A stretch of DNA of 5,313 nucleotides from Chitinophaga pinensis (GCA_943331145.2 CALQKL020000162.1:1-5313), one strand, 5' to 3'. Shown: positions 1 through 5,313, counted from the stretch's first letter. Numbers and translations are program-made. Notes: generated by a model from the sequence alone, not told the origin.

Positions 1-154
1 AGGAAAAACATCAGTAACAACTGAAACAGGTGGAACAGATGATTTAAAAGCACAGTCAGTAAAAGAACTTAATGAGTTATTGAATGCAGTACTTGAACAA
101 GAAGATTATATCAAGGCGATTTCTATCCGTGATGAGTTAAAAAGAAGAGAGTGA
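1..154 (+). CDS. C-terminal end of a UVR-motif protein, probably a bifunctional nuclease family protein (5' end outside window)
   Basis: Only the last 50 codons are present; complete codons begin at base 2. The visible part has a Gly/Thr-rich linker (residues about 1-20 of the fragment) and then a helical tail, KELNELLNAVLEQEDYIKAI followed by SIRDELKRRE. This matches the UVR motif pattern (leucines, then 'D(F/Y)xxAxxxRDEL'), a coiled-coil hairpin known from UvrB and UvrC. In Bacteroidota the same motif closes the bifunctional nuclease (BFN/DUF151) proteins of about 200 residues, and the flexible linker before a very short terminal UVR fits that family best. UvrB, UvrC, ClpC or an McsA-like protein are the alternatives, because the catalytic part is not in the window. 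The gene ends with in-frame TGA directly followed by TAA (152-157), a double stop. It is followed by the repeat hairpin at 166-240. Confidence 0.65.
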   Translation, partial: GKTSVTTETGGTDDLKAQSVKELNELLNAVLEQEDYIKAISIRDELKRRE

Positions 155-165
155 TAAATTAAAAA

Positions 166-221
166 TTCAAAAGTGAAAATTCAAAAAATATAATTAACTG
201 TTTTGAATTTTTACTTTTTAC
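166..221 (+). terminator. Possible terminator hairpin after the UVR-motif gene
   Basis: As RNA, 173-186 and 201-214 can form 14 consecutive pairs, including one G-U, and the stem can be extended outward to 166/221 with mismatches. A T-rich tract continues through the right arm. The stem is almost all A-U, so it is weaker than a classical GC-rich terminator. Its place 12 bases past the stop codon supports a transcript-end role. It might only be a repeat-derived palindrome. Confidence 0.4.
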
Positions 222-226
222 TTTTG
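219..226 (+). promoter_or_regulatory. Possible -7 promoter element for ispE (TACTTTTG)
   Basis: TACTTTTG matches the Bacteroidota -7 consensus TAnnTTTG at all fixed positions. It spans the junction of two heptamer units in the right arm of the inverted repeat. Transcription would begin near 233, leaving a leader of about 54 nt before ispE. No TTTG -33 element lies at the usual 19-21 bp upstream; the nearest TTTG (202-205) is too close at 13 bp. The match could arise by chance from the T-rich repeat. Confidence 0.25.
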
Positions 227-286
227 ACTTTTTGCTTTCCATCATCCCACACGTAACCATTCCAATCGTTTTAAAAATTGTAAATC

Positions 287-1105
287 ATGGTCGCTTTTCC
301 CAATGCAAAAATAAATTTGGGTTTACATATTATTGGTACGCGCAATGATGGTTTCCACGATTTAGCAACTATTTTTGTTCCAATAAAATTACAAGATGTT
401 ATTGAAGTTGTAGAATCCAATAACGAAAATCAATCCAATGAATATAGCCAATCAGGCGCTGAAATTTCAGGCGATTTAAAAGATAATCTTTGCATTAAAG
501 CATATCATTTGCTTAAACAAGATTTCCCGAATTTACCTGCGGTGAAAATGCATTTGCATAAAAAAATCCCAATGGGCGCTGGTTTGGGCGGAGGGTCTGC
601 GGATGGTGCATTCATGCTCAATTTGCTCAATAAAAAATTCAACTTAAATATAGATCTTGAATCATTGGCAAAGTTGTCTTTACAACTAGGAAGCGACTGT
701 CCATTTTTTATTTATAACAAACCCGCTTATGCTACTGGGCGTGGAGAGATCTTAACTCAAATAAATCTTGATCTTTCCAAATATAAAATTCTAATTGTAA
801 ATCCAGGTATACACATCAATACGGGCTGGGCTTTTAAATCACTAAAGCTTACTCAAAACCACAATGATTTATTGGAAGTTATAAATGCGCCAATTCAAAC
901 TTGGAAATCAAATTTGAAAAATGATTTTGAAGTGCCAATCTTTAATGAATATCCGGAAATTGCTCAATTGAAGCAACAGCTTTATGATTTAGGTGCTTTG
1001 TACGCTGCAATGAGCGGAAGCGGAAGTACCGTATTTGGAATATTTGAAAATAAATTAAAGGAAGAAATTAAATTTCCCAACACTTACTATGTAAAATGGG
1101 TTTAA
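287..1105 (+). CDS. ispE: 4-(cytidine 5'-diphospho)-2-C-methyl-D-erythritol kinase
   Basis: A cytosolic GHMP-family kinase that phosphorylates the 2-hydroxyl of CDP-ME with ATP in the non-mevalonate (MEP) route to IPP and DMAPP. The 272 residues open with the family signature PNAKINLGL (5-13), with K8 at the substrate-binding/catalytic lysine position. The ATP-binding glycine-rich loop is PMGAGLGGGSAD (95-106). The GSDCPFF motif (135-141) holds the predicted catalytic base D137, ATGRGE follows at 149-154, and the third GHMP motif AMSGSGST lies at 241-248. The length is slightly under the roughly 283 residues of the E. coli enzyme, and no key motif is missing. The ATG at 287 puts the signature at the very N-terminus, as is usual, and no ribosome-binding site is visible. 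Its neighbours are not isoprenoid genes, so it seems to be a lone housekeeping gene, either with its own promoter or read from upstream. Confidence 0.96.
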   Translation: MVAFPNAKINLGLHIIGTRNDGFHDLATIFVPIKLQDVIEVVESNNENQSNEYSQSGAEISGDLKDNLCIKAYHLLKQDFPNLPAVKMHLHKKIPMGAGLGGGSADGAFMLNLLNKKFNLNIDLESLAKLSLQLGSDCPFFIYNKPAYATGRGEILTQINLDLSKYKILIVNPGIHINTGWAFKSLKLTQNHNDLLEVINAPIQTWKSNLKNDFEVPIFNEYPEIAQLKQQLYDLGALYAAMSGSGSTVFGIFENKLKEEIKFPNTYYVKWV

Positions 1106-1110
1106 ACTTT

Positions 1111-1118
1111 TACATTTG
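1111..1118 (+). promoter_or_regulatory. Possible distal -7 element for rocD (TACATTTG)
   Basis: TACATTTG is a full match to TAnnTTTG and starts five bases after the ispE stop codon. If used, the rocD leader would be about 140 nt and would include the two short hairpins at 1161-1182 and 1198-1214. No TTTG or TTG is visible at the -33 position, so support is limited. Confidence 0.2.
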
Positions 1119-1160
1119 CCTATCAATTCAAAAATCACGATAACATTCCTTTCCTCAAAT

Positions 1161-1195
1161 CTCGATTTACTCAATCATCGAGGATAATATTTTTT
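1161..1195 (+). terminator. Weak terminator-like hairpin after ispE
   Basis: CTCGAT (1161-1166) and ATCGAG (1177-1182) are perfect reverse complements around a 10-nt loop, and an A/T-rich stretch ending in TTTTTT (1190-1195) follows. The stem is only 6 bp and the T-run begins 7 bases after it, so it is a marginal candidate for ending the ispE transcript. It might equally be a leader structure of rocD. Confidence 0.25.
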
Positions 1196-1222
1196 GCGCC
1201 TCCTTTATGGGGGCTGAATTTG
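1193..1222 (+). promoter_or_regulatory. Possible proximal rocD promoter with an inverted repeat in its spacer
   Basis: TTTG at 1193-1196 and TGAATTTG at 1215-1222 resemble the Bacteroidota -33 and -7 elements (TTTG and TAnnTTTG, one mismatch) with 18 bp between them, close to the usual 19-21. Transcription would start around 1229, leaving a leader of about 35 nt. GCCTCC (1198-1203) and GGGGGC (1209-1214) form a 6-bp inverted repeat with one G-T pair around TTTAT, filling the spacer almost exactly. It is the most GC-rich spot in the gap. It may be an operator, an RNA hairpin if transcription starts upstream, or chance. Confidence 0.3.
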
Positions 1223-1264
1223 CCATTCCATTATTTTTAGTTTTTCATTTTTAAAATTCTCAAC

Positions 1265-2500
1265 ATGCATTCATCTGAAGTGCTTAGTAGCCAATCTCAA
1301 TATTTTTTAGACCTCGAAAATAAATATGGTGCACATAATTATCATCCATTACCCGTAGTATTAAAAAAAGGAAAAGGCATTCACGTTTGGGATGTTGATG
1401 ATAAAAAATACATGGATTTTTTAAGTGGATATTCTGCTGTGAATCAAGGGCACTGTCATCCCAAAATAATCGAAGCGTTGGTTTCGCAGGCTTCAGTATT
1501 AACGCTTACTTCAAGGGCATTTCACAATAATTTATTGGGTGAATATGAAAAGTACATTACCCATTATTTTGGTTATGATAAAGTACTTCCAATGAATACT
1601 GGTGTTGAGGGTGGCGAAACAGCGATAAAGCTTGCGAGGAGATGGGGATATACCGTAAAAGGTATCGAAACCAATCAAGCGAAAATTGTATTTGTTGATG
1701 GTAATTTTTGGGGTAGAACGATGGCTGCCATTTCTTCATCAACTGATTCGAGCAGTTACAAAGATTTCGGTCCCTTTATGCCAGGTTTTGAAATAATTCC
1801 ATACAATGATTTAGCTGCATTGGAAGTTGCTTTACAAGATAAAAATGTGGCTGGATTTATGTTTGAACCCATTCAAGGCGAAGCGGGTGTTGTTGTTCCA
1901 GATGAAGGATATTTAACAGGAGTCAGAAATTTATGCACTAAATATAATGTGCTGATGATTGCCGATGAAATACAAACAGGCTTGGCGCGTACGGGTAAAA
2001 TGTTGGCTTGTGATCATGAAAATGTGAAACCCGATATTTTGATTTTAGGTAAAGCATTGAGTGGTGGCACAATGCCCATAAGCGCGATATTGGCAAACGA
2101 TGAGGTTATGTTGACTATCAAACCAGGCGAACACGGGAGTACTTATGGTGGAAATCCTTTGGCTTGTAATGTAGCCATAGCTGCACTTGAAGTACTAAAG
2201 GAAGAAAACCTTTGCGAACAAGCCGAAAAAATGGGGCAATTGTTTAGAGAAGAATTGGCGAAATTGGAATCGCCTTTTATTTCTTGTATTCGTGGTCGCG
2301 GTTTATTAAACGCAATTGTAATAAAACATGATGATGCGGATGCCGCTTGGAAATTATGTGTGGAGTTGAAAAACAATGGACTTTTGGCAAAACCAACTCA
2401 TGGTGACAAAATTAGGTTTGCACCGCCTTTAATCATTACTGAATTGGAAATAATGCAGGCTATCGAAATCATAAAAAATAGTTTGAATTGTTTGAATTAA
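1265..2500 (+). CDS. rocD: Ornithine aminotransferase (ornithine--oxo-acid transaminase)
   Basis: A PLP-dependent class-III aminotransferase that moves the delta-amino group of L-ornithine to 2-oxoglutarate, giving glutamate 5-semialdehyde and glutamate; it links arginine/ornithine breakdown to proline and glutamate. The 411-residue protein has the whole fold: ornithine-site HNYHPLPV (24-31, Y26) and GYSAVNQGHCHP (55-66, Y56), cofactor-phosphate loop MNTGVEGGETAIK (110-122), NFWGRT (147-152, R151), EPIQGEAG (201-208, E206), ADEIQTG (233-239, D234 for the PLP ring nitrogen), LGKALSGG (261-268, Schiff-base K263) and IRFAPPL (383-389, R384). From memory, these align with human OAT Y55, Y85, R180, E235, D263, K292 and R413 at a constant offset of 29, which separates it from acetylornithine or GABA aminotransferases. 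The ATG at 1265 leaves a short N-terminal extension with no targeting signal, so it is cytosolic. No Shine-Dalgarno sequence is visible. Confidence 0.96.
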   Translation: MHSSEVLSSQSQYFLDLENKYGAHNYHPLPVVLKKGKGIHVWDVDDKKYMDFLSGYSAVNQGHCHPKIIEALVSQASVLTLTSRAFHNNLLGEYEKYITHYFGYDKVLPMNTGVEGGETAIKLARRWGYTVKGIETNQAKIVFVDGNFWGRTMAAISSSTDSSSYKDFGPFMPGFEIIPYNDLAALEVALQDKNVAGFMFEPIQGEAGVVVPDEGYLTGVRNLCTKYNVLMIADEIQTGLARTGKMLACDHENVKPDILILGKALSGGTMPISAILANDEVMLTIKPGEHGSTYGGNPLACNVAIAALEVLKEENLCEQAEKMGQLFREELAKLESPFISCIRGRGLLNAIVIKHDDADAAWKLCVELKNNGLLAKPTHGDKIRFAPPLIITELEIMQAIEIIKNSLNCLN

Positions 2501-2641
2501 TCAAAAGAATAGACAGATTTTTAAAAAGTTATAAAAACAAAAATGCAATACCCTAAACAAATAGATAAGAATTAACGGTACGTAATTTTAGAATTTCAAA
2601 GCATTAAAAACAAACCATATTTTTGCACCAAAATTTTACAC
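2501..2641. other. Intergenic gap between rocD and the acyl-CoA dehydrogenase
   Basis: This 141-bp stretch is very A/T-rich. I see no open reading frame of note and no strong terminator. The only self-complementary piece near the rocD stop is the short A/T palindrome TTTTTAAAAA (about 2518-2527), too weak to call. The 3' part holds the promoter candidate at 2594-2625. Confidence 0.5.
2594..2625 (+). promoter_or_regulatory. Probable Bacteroidota-type promoter of the acyl-CoA dehydrogenase-yggS unit
   Basis: TATTTTTG (2618-2625) matches the TAnnTTTG -7 consensus at every fixed position. TTTC (2594-2597) lies 20 bp upstream, where the -33 TTTG is expected, with one mismatch. Transcription would begin near 2632, leaving a short A/T-rich leader of about 10 nt with no Shine-Dalgarno sequence. 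This is the best-placed promoter match in the window. Confidence 0.5.
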
Positions 2642-3796
2642 ATGAACTTTCAACTTTCAGAAGAGCACTTAATGATTCAACAAGCAGCAAGAGATTTTGC
2701 AAAAAATGAATGTTTGCCTGGCGTAATCGATAGAGATGAACATCAGAAATTTCCAAAAGAACAAATCGAAAAATTAGCAGATTTAGGCTTTATGGGTATG
2801 ATGGTAAGTCCGGAATATGGAGGTAGTGGAATGGATACCATAAGTTATGTGTTGGCTATGGAAGAAATTAGTAAAGTGGATGCAAGTGTTAGCGTTTGTA
2901 TGAGTGTAAACAACAGCTTGGTTTGTTATGGTTTGCAAGGATATGGAACCGAAAACCAAAAACAAAAATATTTAACCCCATTGGCACAAGGTAAAAAAGA
3001 TGGCGAACTTTATATTGGCGCATTTTTATTAAGTGAGCCAGAAGCGGGAAGTGATGCAACATCTCAAAGTACAACTGCAGAAGATAAGGGCGATTATTAT
3101 CTATTAAACGGAACCAAAAATTGGATCACAAATGGCAATAGCGCTAGTGTGTATTTGGTAATAGCACAAACAAATCCTGAGAAAGGTAGTAGGGGTATAA
3201 ATGCATTTATAGTAGAAAAAAATTGGGATGGAGTAGTAGTTGGTGCAAAGGAAAATAAACTAGGCATCAGAGGGAGTGATACACATACCATTTTATTCAA
3301 TGATGTAAAAGTGCCAAAGGAAAATAGAATTGGGGAAGATGGCTTTGGCTTTAAGTTTGCCATGAAAACCCTAGCTGGTGGAAGAATTGGAATTGCCTCT
3401 CAAGCATTGGGCATTGCATCAGGTGCATATGAACTTGCATTAGCATATAGCAAACAAAGGAAAGCATTTGGTACAGAAATTATGAACCACCAAATTATTC
3501 AATTTAAATTGGCGGATATGGCAACAAAAATTGAAACGTCTAGACTATTGTGTTTAAAATCAGCATGGGAAAAAGACAATAATATAGATTATACTTTAAG
3601 CAGTTCAATGGCAAAAGTATTTTCAAGTGAAACGGCTATGTGGACTGCAACTGAAGCCGTTCAAATACATGGGGGTTATGGATTTGTAAAAGAATATCAT
3701 GTAGAACGTTTAATGCGTGATGCAAAAATTACCCAGATTTATGAAGGCACAAGTGAAGTACAACGAATCGTAATTAGTAGAACTATTTTGAAATAA
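2642..3796 (+). CDS. Acyl-CoA dehydrogenase, short/branched-chain type
   Basis: A cytosolic FAD enzyme that introduces the alpha,beta double bond into acyl-CoA and passes electrons to electron-transfer flavoprotein, in beta-oxidation or branched-chain amino-acid breakdown. The 384 residues match the family length. The N-terminal helical domain starts FQLSEEHLMIQQ; the flavin-binding middle domain has LLSEPEAGSD (129-138) and the WITNG loop (161-165); the C-terminal domain has QRKAFG (272-277) and QIHGGYGF (341-348), then QIYEGTSEVQR (365-375). E368 in YEGT is the predicted catalytic base, the position used by short-chain and medium-chain enzymes; isovaleryl- and long-chain enzymes place it elsewhere. 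Chain-length specificity cannot be read from sequence, so I give no symbol. The segment before SEPEAGSD is LL where AL is more usual. It has a good upstream promoter candidate, and yggS follows 49 bp later. No ETF genes are in the window. Confidence 0.93.
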   Translation: MNFQLSEEHLMIQQAARDFAKNECLPGVIDRDEHQKFPKEQIEKLADLGFMGMMVSPEYGGSGMDTISYVLAMEEISKVDASVSVCMSVNNSLVCYGLQGYGTENQKQKYLTPLAQGKKDGELYIGAFLLSEPEAGSDATSQSTTAEDKGDYYLLNGTKNWITNGNSASVYLVIAQTNPEKGSRGINAFIVEKNWDGVVVGAKENKLGIRGSDTHTILFNDVKVPKENRIGEDGFGFKFAMKTLAGGRIGIASQALGIASGAYELALAYSKQRKAFGTEIMNHQIIQFKLADMATKIETSRLLCLKSAWEKDNNIDYTLSSSMAKVFSSETAMWTATEAVQIHGGYGFVKEYHVERLMRDAKITQIYEGTSEVQRIVISRTILK

Positions 3797-3845
3797 TCTA
3801 CCTTCGTTTGAGATATATCGCTAGTTGTTCATGAATAAATTTTAA

Positions 3846-4517
3846 ATGCCCTTTCAAACATCTGTTTACAATTCCCTGAAGGAACAAATTGATACAAACG
3901 TTACCATAGTAGCCGTATCGAAAACAAAGCCAATTGCTGATTTGCAAGAAGCGTATGATATTGGTGTACGTGATTTTGGAGAAAATTATGTACAAGAACT
4001 TGTAGACAAATACGAAACACTTCCAAAAGATATTCGCTGGCATTTTATAGGGCATCTTCAATCCAATAAAGTGAAATATATCGCTCCTTTTGTACACTTG
4101 ATACATGGAGTTGATAGTGAAAAGTTATTGATTGAAATCAACAAGCAAGGCGAAAAATTAAATAAAAAAATATTCTGCTTACTTCAAATATACATCGCAA
4201 AAGAAGAAACTAAATTTGGATTAAATGAAGCGGAGATAGAAAATATCATTCAAATATTACCTCAATTGCCAAATATAAAAATCGTTGGCATGATGGGGAT
4301 GGCAAGCTTTTCTTCAGATAATCAAATCGTAAAGAACGAATTTGACACTTTAAAAAACTTGTTTGATAAGTATGCAACTTTAAGTACAGATAATTTTAAA
4401 ATGGAAACGTTGAGCATGGGTATGAGCGGGGATTATAAAATGGCCATATCAAGTGGTAGCAATTTGATTAGAATTGGAAGTATCCTTTTTGGAGAAAGAT
4501 CATATAAAAATAAATAG
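3846..4517 (+). CDS. yggS: YggS/PLPBP-family pyridoxal-phosphate homeostasis protein
   Basis: A single-domain TIM-barrel protein that binds PLP without known enzymatic activity and keeps free PLP and amino/keto-acid pools in balance. At 223 residues it has the usual family length. VAVSKTKP (22-29) carries the PLP Schiff-base lysine K26. FGENYVQE (44-51) and WHFIGHLQSNKVKYI (65-79) are the family hallmarks. EETKFGL (120-126) corresponds to the conserved 'SKxG' region, MMGMA (149-153) is the mid-barrel strand, and the end has LSMGMSGDY (189-197), AISSGSNLIRIGS (200-212) and FGER (215-218), which hold the PLP phosphate. The ATG at 3846 places K26 where it is normally found. It follows the acyl-CoA dehydrogenase by 49 bp with no terminator or clear promoter between them, so the two are probably co-transcribed, and a strong terminator follows it. 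The PLP enzyme RocD is encoded two genes upstream. Confidence 0.94.
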   Translation: MPFQTSVYNSLKEQIDTNVTIVAVSKTKPIADLQEAYDIGVRDFGENYVQELVDKYETLPKDIRWHFIGHLQSNKVKYIAPFVHLIHGVDSEKLLIEINKQGEKLNKKIFCLLQIYIAKEETKFGLNEAEIENIIQILPQLPNIKIVGMMGMASFSSDNQIVKNEFDTLKNLFDKYATLSTDNFKMETLSMGMSGDYKMAISSGSNLIRIGSILFGERSYKNK

Positions 4518-4524
4518 AGTTGTT

Positions 4525-4569
4525 AAAATATTCCATTTCAATAAAACAATTTTAATGAAATGGATTTTC
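4525..4569 (+). terminator. Intrinsic terminator after yggS
   Basis: TCCATTTCA (4532-4540) and TGAAATGGA (4556-4564) are perfect 9-bp reverse complements. After one A-A mismatch, TAAAA (4542-4546) pairs with TTTTA (4550-4554) around a CAA loop, giving a 14-pair stem. TTTTC follows directly. AAAA at 4525-4528 mirrors the T-run across a 3-nt bulge, so the element could also stop transcription from the other strand. It begins 8 bases after the yggS stop. Confidence 0.8.
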
Positions 4570-4585
4570 TACGTTCAGAAAATAA

Positions 4586-4593
4586 TAACTTTA
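4586..4593 (+). promoter_or_regulatory. Weak -7-like element before the TonB-like gene (TAACTTTA)
   Basis: TAACTTTA differs from TAnnTTTG only at the last base and would give a start near 4600, just before the ATG at 4613. No clear -33 element is seen. A promoter is expected here because a strong terminator lies directly upstream, but the sequence support is slight. Confidence 0.18.
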
Positions 4594-4612
4594 AACCTAT
4601 AATTCAATTCAT

Positions 4613-5313
4613 ATGTATATCGTTATCCAAACTGAAGAAAACAAAAAGGCGCTTGTTTATACTACAGCAATTTGTACGATTTTAATCATTCTATTTATTT
4701 TAATCAGATGGAATACCAATCCGCCTCCAGAATTGGTTATTCAAGATCAAATAGAAATTAACTTGGGAAATGAGGATGAAGGCTTTGGTCAAGAGCAACC
4801 ATTAGTAAAAGGTTCGCCAACTCCAGAAGTAGAAAAAAGCACCCCAAGCCCAACCAGTTCCGACGATAATAGTAATGTTTCACCTGATGACAATGCAGAA
4901 GCAGATGCAGCTGTAATCACAAAAACAGAAAAGAAAACGACTAAAACAAACTTGCCAAAAGTTACTACACCTACAAATACCAATAATAACAAACCAAAAC
5001 TAACTTACCAAGGTCCCAACACTGGAAAAAACGGCAATAATGCAGATGTAGACAATGGCTTCACATCTCAAGGAAATAACCCAAATGGCGCTGGAGATGC
5101 AGGATCTGCCAATGGTAAACCAAAAATAATTCCTATCAACAAAGCCATGTTGAAGAATTATAAATTTGAAGATGAACTTGGTTCTGAAAAAATTTATGCG
5201 AAAATAAAAGTATCTACTTCAGGCGTTGGAAGTTTTATTAAAATAGAAAAGAAGTCTACAAGTTTTGATGCTAAATACAAAAATGCCATCATCAATTGTT
5301 TGCCAAAAATTCC
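4613..5313 (+). CDS. TonB-like energy transducer protein (3' end outside window)
   Basis: The frame is open from ATG 4613 to the window edge, 233 complete codons plus two bases. An in-frame TAA at 4592 makes this the first possible ATG. Residues 1-12 are polar, and 13-31 form one hydrophobic helix (ALVYTTAICTILIILFILI), so the protein is anchored in the inner membrane with the rest in the periplasm. Next come PPPE (37-40) and EINLGN...GFGQEQPL (48-64), a segment I associate with Bacteroidota TonB-like proteins. Residues about 68-170 are a low-complexity linker rich in Pro/Thr/Lys/Asn, then Gly/Asn/Asp, which in TonB would span the periplasm. From about 175 a folded domain begins, with GSEKIYAKIKVSTSGVGSFI resembling the start of the TonB C-terminal beta domain that contacts outer-membrane receptors. 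The domain is cut off, and no ExbB/ExbD genes are visible (they would be outside). A TolA-like or other envelope-spanning protein is possible. Confidence 0.75.
   Translation, partial: MYIVIQTEENKKALVYTTAICTILIILFILIRWNTNPPPELVIQDQIEINLGNEDEGFGQEQPLVKGSPTPEVEKSTPSPTSSDDNSNVSPDDNAEADAAVITKTEKKTTKTNLPKVTTPTNTNNNKPKLTYQGPNTGKNGNNADVDNGFTSQGNNPNGAGDAGSANGKPKIIPINKAMLKNYKFEDELGSEKIYAKIKVSTSGVGSFIKIEKKSTSFDAKYKNAIINCLPKI

Larger units (their letters stand above)
166..240. repeat. Convergent blocks of A/T-rich heptamer repeats forming an imperfect inverted repeat
   Basis: The left block has three 7-bp units, TTCAAAA (166-172), GTGAAAA (173-179) and TTCAAAA (180-186). The right block runs in exact 7-bp phase on the opposite sense: TTTTGAA (201-207), TTTTTAC (208-214), TTTTTAC (215-221), TTTTGAC (222-228), TTTTTGC (229-235) and a partial TTTCC. 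The units 180-186 and 201-207 are perfect reverse complements, and 173-179 pairs with 208-214 with one G-T wobble. A third unit pairs with two mismatches. The loop is 14 nt (187-200). Low-complexity heptamer repeats of this kind occur between genes in other AT-rich bacteria; I do not recognise a named family. Confidence 0.75.

Noticed and set aside
166..240. CRISPR-like array
   Set aside because: The units are 7 bp, adjacent without spacers, and face each other in two blocks; CRISPR repeats are longer and separated by unique spacers.
1106..1264. Riboswitch or peptide-leader attenuator upstream of rocD
   Set aside because: No known riboswitch core was recognised and no short frame rich in Arg codons was seen; only short stems are visible, so these are reported only as candidate structures.
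2143..2376. Minus-strand open frame inside rocD (77 codons)
   Set aside because: It is the shadow of the conserved class-III aminotransferase frame; no start context or family similarity was seen. The shorter minus-strand frames at 1557-1742, 2783-2965, 2889-3074 and 3097-3363 were dropped for the same reason.
2501..2641. Terminator after rocD
   Set aside because: The only palindrome is TTTTTAAAAA with no stable loop or GC content; it cannot be told apart from ordinary A/T-rich sequence.
3797..3845. Separate promoter for yggS (TAAATTTT at 3836-3843)
   Set aside because: It lacks the final G and sits two bases before the start codon, so transcription would begin inside the gene; co-transcription with the upstream gene is simpler.
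3798..4106. Open frame of 102 codons on the minus strand across yggS
   Set aside because: It lies wholly opposite a well-conserved gene, is rich in Phe/Tyr/Ile/Cys as expected from antisense A/T-rich DNA, and has no recognisable motif.
4789..4992. Minus-strand open frame of 67 codons, rich in Val/Leu/Ser
   Set aside because: Its hydrophobic look comes from reading the Thr/Lys/Asn/Pro-rich linker of the TonB-like gene backwards; there is no independent support.

Overview
The window is AT-rich bacterial DNA that looks chromosomal and fits a member of the Bacteroidota. Four signs point there: gene starts lack a Shine-Dalgarno sequence, several gaps carry matches to the TAnnTTTG form of the Bacteroidota -7 promoter element, the protein motifs match family variants common in that phylum (a nuclease-type UVR tail, a short IspE, a TonB-like protein with an 'INLGN...QPL' segment), and the gaps are A/T-rich with short repeats. 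I cannot place it more precisely; a Chitinophagales-like lineage is a guess from the TonB-like protein.

Layout, all on the + strand. (1) Bases 1-154 are the 3' end of a gene ending in a UVR motif, probably a bifunctional-nuclease-family protein. (2) A 132-bp gap holds two blocks of 7-bp repeats facing each other, able to fold into a long hairpin. (3) 287-1105 is ispE of the MEP isoprenoid pathway. (4) A 159-bp gap holds two short inverted repeats and promoter-like elements. (5) 1265-2500 is rocD, ornithine aminotransferase. (6) A 141-bp gap carries the clearest promoter candidate in the window. (7) 2642-3796 is an acyl-CoA dehydrogenase of the short/branched-chain type. (8) 3846-4517 is a YggS/PLPBP-family PLP-homeostasis protein, probably co-transcribed with the dehydrogenase across a 49-bp gap. 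(9) A strong hairpin followed by a T-run ends that unit. (10) From 4613 to the window edge runs the start of a TonB-like energy-transducer protein, cut off at its C-terminal domain.

The genes are mostly core metabolism rather than one dedicated pathway. Two of them concern pyridoxal phosphate: RocD uses it as cofactor and YggS buffers it. RocD and the acyl-CoA dehydrogenase both suit amino-acid or fatty-acid catabolism, with RocD feeding glutamate-semialdehyde/proline/glutamate metabolism and the dehydrogenase feeding beta-oxidation or branched-chain amino-acid breakdown. I found no mobile element, tRNA, rRNA, CRISPR array or evident new multi-gene system. The items most worth a second look are the heptamer-repeat hairpin before ispE and the inverted repeat placed inside the putative rocD promoter.
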